Position numbers and translations under genes: made by a program. A stretch of 11,368 bases of DNA from JAMLIN01 sp964509685 (GTDB taxonomy: Bacteria > Pseudomonadota > Gammaproteobacteria > Burkholderiales > Burkholderiaceae_E), in the NCBI GenBank assembly GCA_964509685.1, contig CAZDYQ010000096.1:1-11368 (forward strand), given 5' to 3'. Numbering within the stretch: position 1 is the first letter of the stretch; every line of letters starts with the position of its first letter. This document shows, piece after piece, positions 6,731-11,368 of the stretch. The notes under the pieces are model-generated. The model saw only the letters and a program-made list of their open reading frames with translations. It made no database searches and was not told where the DNA came from.

Positions 6731-7903
6731 ATGACGGGGTCGGACCGCCCGGACCGGCGGCCACCGGGCCGGGTGGGCCTGCTCGGCACCGGGGCCATCG
6801 GGCGCAGCGTGGCCTCCATGATCCTGCGGCACCGGCCCGACCTGCGTCTGTCCGCGATCCACACCCGGCGGCCCTTCGACTCGATTCCCGACTGCCCCGC
6901 GCCGGAACTGCTGACGGATTCGCTCGACGCCGTGATCGAGCGCTCGGATGTCGTCGTCGAGTGCAGCGGCGACGTGGCGCTCGCGACGGCGGCGGCCGAG
7001 AAGGCGGTGGCGGCCGGCCTGCCGCTGGTGAGCCTCAACACCGAGTTCCATGTCACCACGGGCAGCCATTTCGCGGCCAGCGGGCTCGTGACGGAGGCCG
7101 AGGGCGACCAGCCCGGCTGCATGGCGGCGCTGCGCGAGGAGGCCCTGGCGATGGGCTTTGCGCCGCTGGTGTACGGCAACCTCAAGGGCTTCCTCAACCT
7201 GAATCCCGATCCCGAGGAAATGGCGTACTGGGCGAAACGCCAGGGGATCAGCGTGCTCAACACCACCGGCGCCACCGACGGCACCAAGGTCCAGATGGAG
7301 CAGGCGCTGATCGCCAACGGCCTCGGCGGCGGCATCCTGCGCCAGGGCCTCCTGGGTCCCGCCACCCACGACCTGCAGGCGGGTGCCGCCCAGCTCGCCG
7401 CGCTCGCCGAGGAGGCGGGCGAGCCGATCGCCGATTACATCCTGTCGAACCGGCAGGTGCCGGGCGTCTTCCTCGTCGCCCGCCACGACGAGGACCAGGC
7501 GACGATGCTGCGCTACTACAAGCTCGGCGACGGGCCGTACTACGTCCTCGTCAAGCCGTATCACCTCTGCTCGCTCGAGGTGGCCAAGACGCTGCGGCGG
7601 GTGCTCGATGGCGGCGGGCCCCTCATCGACAACTCGCCGCGGCCGCGGATCGGGGTGGTGGCGATCGCCAAGCGGCGTCTCGAGCCGGGCATGCGCATCG
7701 AACACGGGCATGGCGGCTTCGAGGTGCGCGGCGAGGCGGCGCGTCTCGAGGACGTTCCGGGCCACGTGCCGATCGGCGCGCTGCACGATGCGGTCGTGCG
7801 CCGACGCATCGAGCCCGGCGAGATCCTGCGCTTCGAGGATGTCGACCTTCCGGACAACCCGGTGACCCGGATCAGCCGGGCGCTCTTCGCGCCAGCTTCC
7901 TGA
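6731..7903 (+). CDS. Homoserine-dehydrogenase-like NAD(P) oxidoreductase with C-terminal SAF domain
   Basis: A 390-residue cytoplasmic protein. The N-terminal Rossmann fold has GLLGTGAIG (G19-x-G21-x-x-G24) and the strand DVVVECSGD (73-81). EGDQPGCMAAL (124-134) and YGNLKGFLN (148-156) look like the substrate-domain motifs of the COG4091-type 'predicted homoserine dehydrogenase with SAF domain'. Residues about 306-375 form the SAF-like domain (VVAIAKRRLEPGMRI, then PIGALHDAVVRRRIEPGEILRFEDVDL), a beta-clip fold also found in sialic-acid synthases and altronate dehydratases. This architecture is known, but few members have an assigned reaction, and some act on branched or short-chain sugars or sugar acids. 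Immediate adjacency to a sugar C-methyltransferase suggests that the two act on one intermediate. The start is the ATG right after the upstream TAG; no strong ribosome site is seen, consistent with coupling. True homoserine dehydrogenase is unlikely, because the C-terminal half is different. Confidence 0.75.
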   Translation: MTGSDRPDRRPPGRVGLLGTGAIGRSVASMILRHRPDLRLSAIHTRRPFDSIPDCPAPELLTDSLDAVIERSDVVVECSGDVALATAAAEKAVAAGLPLVSLNTEFHVTTGSHFAASGLVTEAEGDQPGCMAALREEALAMGFAPLVYGNLKGFLNLNPDPEEMAYWAKRQGISVLNTTGATDGTKVQMEQALIANGLGGGILRQGLLGPATHDLQAGAAQLAALAEEAGEPIADYILSNRQVPGVFLVARHDEDQATMLRYYKLGDGPYYVLVKPYHLCSLEVAKTLRRVLDGGGPLIDNSPRPRIGVVAIAKRRLEPGMRIEHGHGGFEVRGEAARLEDVPGHVPIGALHDAVVRRRIEPGEILRFEDVDLPDNPVTRISRALFAPAS

Positions 7904-7936
7904 ACCCGCGGGGTTCGCGGACGGCGGCCCGTCGCG
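7902..7936. terminator. Two tandem hairpins between convergent genes, candidate bidirectional terminator
   Basis: The 42-bp gap between the plus-strand SAF gene and the minus-strand rfbD holds two adjacent stems. The first is GAACCC/GGGTTC with a 3-nt loop (7902-7916), overlapping the stop codon. The second is CGCG-(G)-ACGG/CCGT-CGCG (7916-7936), 8 bp with one bulged G and a CGGC loop. Neither has a T-run on either strand. Placement between converging genes supports a transcript end for both. Confidence 0.5.
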
Positions 7937-7945
7937 ATCCAGGGA

Positions 7946-8896
7946 TCAGGACGGGGCCTTGGCCGGGGGCGCGGCGCCTGCGGCCCTGGCGGCCTCACCG
8001 GGCGGCAGCAGCGTGCCGAGCGTGAAGTCGAGCGCCGAGCGCCAGTGCGTGGCGTACAGGCCGGTGGCGAGCAGCCGGTCGAGGGCGAGTCGCGTGTCGA
8101 GCGGACGTCGCGCCGCTGTCGGGTACTGGCCGCTGCTGATCGGCTCGATGGTCGGCACGGCATCGATGCCGAAGCTGCGCATGAGGTCGGGATGCAGCGC
8201 GAGGTGGGAGAAGATCGCCTGCGCGAAGTCGTGCCAGGTACAGTCGCCCGAACAGCTCAGGTTGAGCAGCCCGGTGGGGGCATCCGGGCCGCCGTGCAGG
8301 ATCCGGTCCACGAGATGCGCGCTGAGGTCGGCCACCAGCCAGGCGGGCGTCGGTGCGGACCGCTGGTCGCTGACGACGCGCAGGGACTTCCCGGCGCGCG
8401 CCTGGGCGATCACGGCGCGCACGAAGTTGCGTCGACGCAGCGAGTAGAGCCAGCTGATGCGAAGCAGCAGGTGGCGGCAGCCCGATTCGAGGAGGGCGCG
8501 ATCGCCGGCGAGCTTCGTGCGCCCGTACACGTTGACGGGAGAGGGCAGCGCGGACTCGTCGTAGGGCGCGCCGCCGAGCCCGTCGAACACGTAGTCCGTG
8601 GAGTAGTGGACCAGCAGGGTGCCGCGCTCCTTGCAGGCGTCCGCCATGGCGCCCACCGCGGTGGCATTGACGGCCATGGCTTCCTCCGCATTGGATTCGG
8701 CCAGGTCGACGGCGGTGAAGGCGGCGGCATTGACGACGACGTCCGGCCGCAGCGCACGGATCGTCGAGTGCAGCGCCGGTATGTCGCGCAGCTCGAGGCT
8801 CGCACGGTCCGGTGCGATGATCTCGCCGAGCGCCTGCAGGGAGCGGTTCAGTTCGTGGCCCAGCTGGCCGCTTGCGCCGATCAGCAGGATTCGCAT
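7946..8896 (-). CDS. rfbD: dTDP-4-dehydrorhamnose reductase
   Basis: A 316-residue extended short-chain dehydrogenase that catalyses the last step of dTDP-L-rhamnose synthesis, reducing dTDP-4-dehydro-L-rhamnose with NAD(P)H in the cytoplasm. It opens with MRILLIGASGQLG (G7-x2-G10-x2-G13). VVNAAAFTAVDLAE (53-67), HYSTDYVFDG (97-106) and VNVYGRTKLAGD (121-132) give the catalytic Thr100, Tyr124 and Lys128 of the family. The canonical L-A-G-E after the catalytic Lys is L-A-G-D here, a conservative change. The C-terminus carries about 15 Ala/Pro-rich residues beyond the usual end, probably disordered. The start ATG is at 8896, with GGAG at 8913-8910 on the minus strand, 13 nt away. It lies 31 bp behind the HlyD-family gene, so it is probably read from the secretion operon. 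No rmlA, rmlB or rmlC is present in the window, so the rest of the pathway must be elsewhere. Confidence 0.92.
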   Translation of the reverse strand: MRILLIGASGQLGHELNRSLQALGEIIAPDRASLELRDIPALHSTIRALRPDVVVNAAAFTAVDLAESNAEEAMAVNATAVGAMADACKERGTLLVHYSTDYVFDGLGGAPYDESALPSPVNVYGRTKLAGDRALLESGCRHLLLRISWLYSLRRRNFVRAVIAQARAGKSLRVVSDQRSAPTPAWLVADLSAHLVDRILHGGPDAPTGLLNLSCSGDCTWHDFAQAIFSHLALHPDLMRSFGIDAVPTIEPISSGQYPTAARRPLDTRLALDRLLATGLYATHWRSALDFTLGTLLPPGEAARAAGAAPPAKAPS

Positions 8897-8927
8897 GCGG
8901 TGGGGGGTGCTCCGGGCCGTGGCAGGG

Positions 8928-10121
8928 TTACCGCTCTCGCATCGCCTCGGCGGCGCGATTGACGGGCTTCAACAGGTACTGCATGACAGTTTTCGTGCCC
9001 GAAAGCATTTCCACCGAAGCCGTCATTCCGGGGATGATCGGAAGCTCCTGCCCCGCGGGGGTACGCAGGCTGGTCTGGCTGGTGCGGACCAGCACGCGGT
9101 AGAAGGAGGATTCCTCGTTCGGCACGTCGGTGGCCGGCGCGCCACCGCGGCGTTCGTCACGCAGCGTATCCGGGCTGATGTGCTCGACCACGCCGTCGAG
9201 GCCGCCGTAGATGGCGTAGTCGTAGGCGCTGATCTTCACGATGGCCTTCTGGCCCGGATGCAGGAAGGCGACGTCGGCCGGCCGCACGTAGGCCTCGATC
9301 ACGAGCGTGTCCTCGGTCGGCACGATCAGCATGATGTCCTGGCCGGCCTGCACCACGCCCCCGATGGTGTTGATCTTGATGCTCTTGACCGTGCCCTTCA
9401 TCGGCGCGCGGATCTCGGTCCGGGCGAAGGTCTCGGCGCGCGCGATGAGGGTCTCGTTGGTCTGCGCGAGCTCGGACTCGACCTTCGTGAGATCCGCGGC
9501 CGCGTCGGCGCTGAACTTGTTGCGTCGGTCGGCCGCCTGGAGCGCGAGGTCGTTGCGCTGGCGCTTGAGGCGCAGCAGCTCCACCTCCGAGACCAGGCCG
9601 CGTCCCACCATCGGCTCGGTGATCGAGATCTCGCGATCGAGCAGGGCGATGCCGCGATTGAGGCCCGCGAGGCTCTCCTCGAGCGCGCGCACGCGCGACT
9701 TGTACACGTCGGTCTCGCGGCGGAGGACCTCGGGATGCGCCCTGACCTTGTCGGGAAATTCGAGCTTGCCCCCGTACGCCTCGGCGCGCAGCCGGGCGGC
9801 GGTGGCGGCGAGCGCGACCGCCTTGGCCTCGAGCTCGCGGTACATCGCCTCGGCGCGCGTCGGGTCGATGCGCAGCAGCAGCTGGCCCTTCTCGACCACG
9901 TCGCCCTCGCGAACCAGGAGCTCGGTGAGGATGCCGGGATCGAGGCTCTGGATCACCTGCTCCTTGCTGGACGGCACGACGCGACCCTGGCCGCGCGTGA
10001 CCTCCTCGAGCTCGGCCCAGGACGCCCAGAGGATGAAGCCGCCGAGCGTCAGCAGCATGAGCGCCACTGTCAGGAAGGCGAGCCGGGGGCTTTCGCCGTA
10101 TTCGAAGGTGGCGGTGCTCAT
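8928..10121 (-). CDS. HlyD-family type I secretion periplasmic adaptor (membrane fusion protein)
   Basis: A 397-residue protein with the classic adaptor layout. A 13-residue cytoplasmic tail leads to one transmembrane helix at about 14-36 (LAFLTVALMLLTLGGFILW), then GRVVPSSKEQVIQSLDPGIL and a first lipoyl half with VREGDVVEKGQLLLRID (70-86). Helical coiled-coil segments at about 88-116 and 137-235 are rich in Leu, Ala, Arg and Glu. The second lipoyl half is EIRAPMKGTVKSIKIN (236-251), and a beta-barrel precedes the C-terminal HlyD signature IPGMTASVEMLSGTKTVM (363-380) and YLLKPV. The family bridges the ABC exporter and an outer-membrane TolC-like channel. No tolC-like gene or cargo is in the window. 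It overlaps the ABC gene stop by 4 bp (ATGA at 10121-10118), so the two are translationally coupled. Confidence 0.92.
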   Translation of the reverse strand: MSTATFEYGESPRLAFLTVALMLLTLGGFILWASWAELEEVTRGQGRVVPSSKEQVIQSLDPGILTELLVREGDVVEKGQLLLRIDPTRAEAMYRELEAKAVALAATAARLRAEAYGGKLEFPDKVRAHPEVLRRETDVYKSRVRALEESLAGLNRGIALLDREISITEPMVGRGLVSEVELLRLKRQRNDLALQAADRRNKFSADAAADLTKVESELAQTNETLIARAETFARTEIRAPMKGTVKSIKINTIGGVVQAGQDIMLIVPTEDTLVIEAYVRPADVAFLHPGQKAIVKISAYDYAIYGGLDGVVEHISPDTLRDERRGGAPATDVPNEESSFYRVLVRTSQTSLRTPAGQELPIIPGMTASVEMLSGTKTVMQYLLKPVNRAAEAMRER

Positions 10122-11368
10122 ACGGCCGCGACCTTGGCGGCGGGGATCGTGATACCGCGCTGCAGCGCCTGCATCGCCTGGTCGCGCGGCGCATCGAGGA
10201 TGATGCTGCCCGCCTCCATGACGATGACGCGATCGACGATCTCCATGATCTGCGGCCGGTGGGTGACGATGACGAGGGTGCGCGGCCGCTCGCCGCTGGA
10301 GGCCCAGCGCGCGAGGGACTGCAGGACCTGCTTCTCGGTGTTGGGATCGAGGCCGCTGCTCGGCTCGTCGAGGAGCGCGATGGCCGGATCGCGCAGCGCG
10401 AGGCGGGCCAGCGTGACCAGCCGCTTCTGGCCGCCCGAGAGGCCCTGGCCATCCTCGCCGATGAACATGTCGAGCCCGCGCGGATGCTGGGCCACGAAGC
10501 GCTCCAGGCCGAAGTTGCGCAGCGCATCGATCAGCCTGGCGTCGTCCACCACGCGGTCGGCGCGCGCCATGTCGAGGTTCTCGCGCAGCGTGCCGAGGAA
10601 GAGCCGCGCGTCCTGCGGCAGCAGGCCCACGGCCGCGCGCAGTTCGGCGGGATCGATCTGCCGGGTATCGATGCCGTCGAGCGTGACGATCCCGGAGTTC
10701 GGCGTGTAGAGGCCGGCGCCAAGGCGCAGCAGGGTGGACTTGCCGCAGCCCGTGCGCCCCAGGATCGCCACCCGCTCGCCGGCGCGGATGGTGAGGTTCA
10801 GGCCCCGGAAGAGCGGCAGTCCCTCCTGGGAATGGGCGAAGTCCACCTCGCGGAAGACGAGGTCGCCGCGCAGGCCGGGCACGCTGAGATAGGTCCGGTC
10901 GGGATCGCGCTCGACCGACTTGTCCATCACCGCCTGCAGGCCGTCGAAGGCCGCGCGCGACTGCTGCAGTCGCACCGCGAGGGCCGACAGCTGGGCGAGC
11001 GGGGCGATCGCGCGCCCCCCGAGGATCACCGCGCCGATCAGGCCCCCCATCGAGAGGCGTGCGTCATGGATGAGGTACACGCCGATCACGACGGTGGCGA
11101 CGGTCGCCATCTGCTGGATCAGCGCGCCCGCGTTGATCACCATGTTCGAGATCAGGCGGCCCCGGGTCGAGGCGTTCGCGATGGTCGCGGTGTACCACTC
11201 CCAGCGCTGCTGCACGTAGCCGAGCGCATTGTTGGCCTTGAGCGTCTCGAGCCCCTCGACCGCCTCCACGGCCAGTCCCTGGCGCTGGGAGCTCTCCTTC
11301 ATGGCGTCGTTGATGTAGCGGGCCATGGGCCGCTGCGCGAGCGCGCCCACGATCAGCACCAGCACCAT
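10118..11368 (-). CDS. Type I secretion ABC exporter, permease-ATPase (partial)
   Basis: This is the last 416 residues of an HlyB/LssB-like exporter; the N-terminus (any C39-like domain and most transmembrane helices) is outside the window, and the ATG at the edge need not be the true start. Visible membrane segments are near 2-10, 81-101 and 107-128, the remainder of the type 1 exporter fold. The ATPase domain starts near 165 (RGDLVFREVDFAHS). Walker A is GRTGCGKST (204-212), the Q-loop LLPQDARLF (Q252), the signature LSGGQKRLV (310-318), Walker B AIALLDEPSSGLD (329-341) and the H-loop VTHR (H370). All catalytic elements are present. Two details are atypical: K-R follows LSGGQ where R-Q is common, and the D-loop is S-S-G-L-D. 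The enzyme sits in the inner membrane and powers one-step protein export with the adaptor encoded just downstream. The cargo is unknown, but RTX or large adhesins are typical. Confidence 0.92.
   Translation of the reverse strand: MVLVLIVGALAQRPMARYINDAMKESSQRQGLAVEAVEGLETLKANNALGYVQQRWEWYTATIANASTRGRLISNMVINAGALIQQMATVATVVIGVYLIHDARLSMGGLIGAVILGGRAIAPLAQLSALAVRLQQSRAAFDGLQAVMDKSVERDPDRTYLSVPGLRGDLVFREVDFAHSQEGLPLFRGLNLTIRAGERVAILGRTGCGKSTLLRLGAGLYTPNSGIVTLDGIDTRQIDPAELRAAVGLLPQDARLFLGTLRENLDMARADRVVDDARLIDALRNFGLERFVAQHPRGLDMFIGEDGQGLSGGQKRLVTLARLALRDPAIALLDEPSSGLDPNTEKQVLQSLARWASSGERPRTLVIVTHRPQIMEIVDRVIVMEAGSIILDAPRDQAMQALQRGITIPAAKVAAV

Noticed and set aside
5243..7786. A very long open frame on the minus strand
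   Set aside because: It lies antisense to three well-supported genes, its translation is His/Arg/Ala/Gly-rich without any recognisable motif, and such frames are common opposite GC-rich codons.
5842..8025. A plus-strand frame overlapping the methyltransferase and SAF genes
   Set aside because: It is an Arg/Pro/Ala-rich out-of-frame reading of two genes with clear motifs.
8619..10709. A long plus-strand open frame across rfbD, the adaptor and the ABC gene
   Set aside because: It is antisense to three genes with intact motifs, and its own translation shows no family motif.
1..11368. CRISPR array, tRNA, rRNA, insertion sequence or prophage elements
   Set aside because: No regularly spaced repeats, tRNA-like folds, transposase, integrase or terminal inverted repeats were seen, and coding density with uniform GC-rich codon use argues against a recent insertion.

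Overview
The window is a strongly GC-rich, densely coded piece of a bacterial surface-polysaccharide (exopolysaccharide or O-antigen-like) locus running into a type I secretion operon. G/C-heavy third codon positions, a BY-kinase chain-length ATPase, a MOP flippase and an HlyD/HlyB-type secretion pair point to a Gram-negative proteobacterium. Beta- or Gammaproteobacteria is the most likely placement, but this is an inference from gene content and not a taxonomic assignment. All genes look intact except the two cut by the window edges. No RNA gene, insertion sequence, CRISPR array or tRNA was seen.

Layout. Positions 1-228 are the end of a cytoplasmic tyrosine-kinase-type ATPase that controls polysaccharide chain length. 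A 169-bp gap with a strong GC hairpin follows. Four plus-strand genes come next (398-5301): a Gfo/Idh/MocA sugar oxidoreductase, an unrecognised TIM-barrel-like protein resembling aldo/keto reductases, a GT4-like glycosyltransferase, and a Wzx-type flippase whose start overlaps the glycosyltransferase stop by 4 bp. A 112-bp gap with nested inverted repeats and a strong Shine-Dalgarno site precedes a tightly coupled pair (5414-7903): a sugar C-methyltransferase with its zinc-binding N-terminus, and a homoserine-dehydrogenase-like NAD(P) oxidoreductase with a C-terminal SAF domain. Convergent to these, on the minus strand, lie an ABC exporter (partial, 11368-10118), its HlyD-family adaptor (10121-8928, 4-bp overlap) and RmlD/RfbD, dTDP-4-dehydrorhamnose reductase (8896-7946).

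How they may work together (inference). The oxidoreductases, C-methyltransferase and RmlD would supply modified, possibly branched or deoxy, nucleotide sugars. The glycosyltransferase would add one to an undecaprenyl-linked repeat unit, the flippase would move that unit across the inner membrane, and the BY-kinase would regulate polymer length. The type I secretion pair would export a protein cargo not encoded here, possibly one that works with the surface polymer. The least explained parts are the TIM-barrel-like protein paired with the Gfo/Idh/MocA enzyme, and the methyltransferase plus SAF-oxidoreductase pair.
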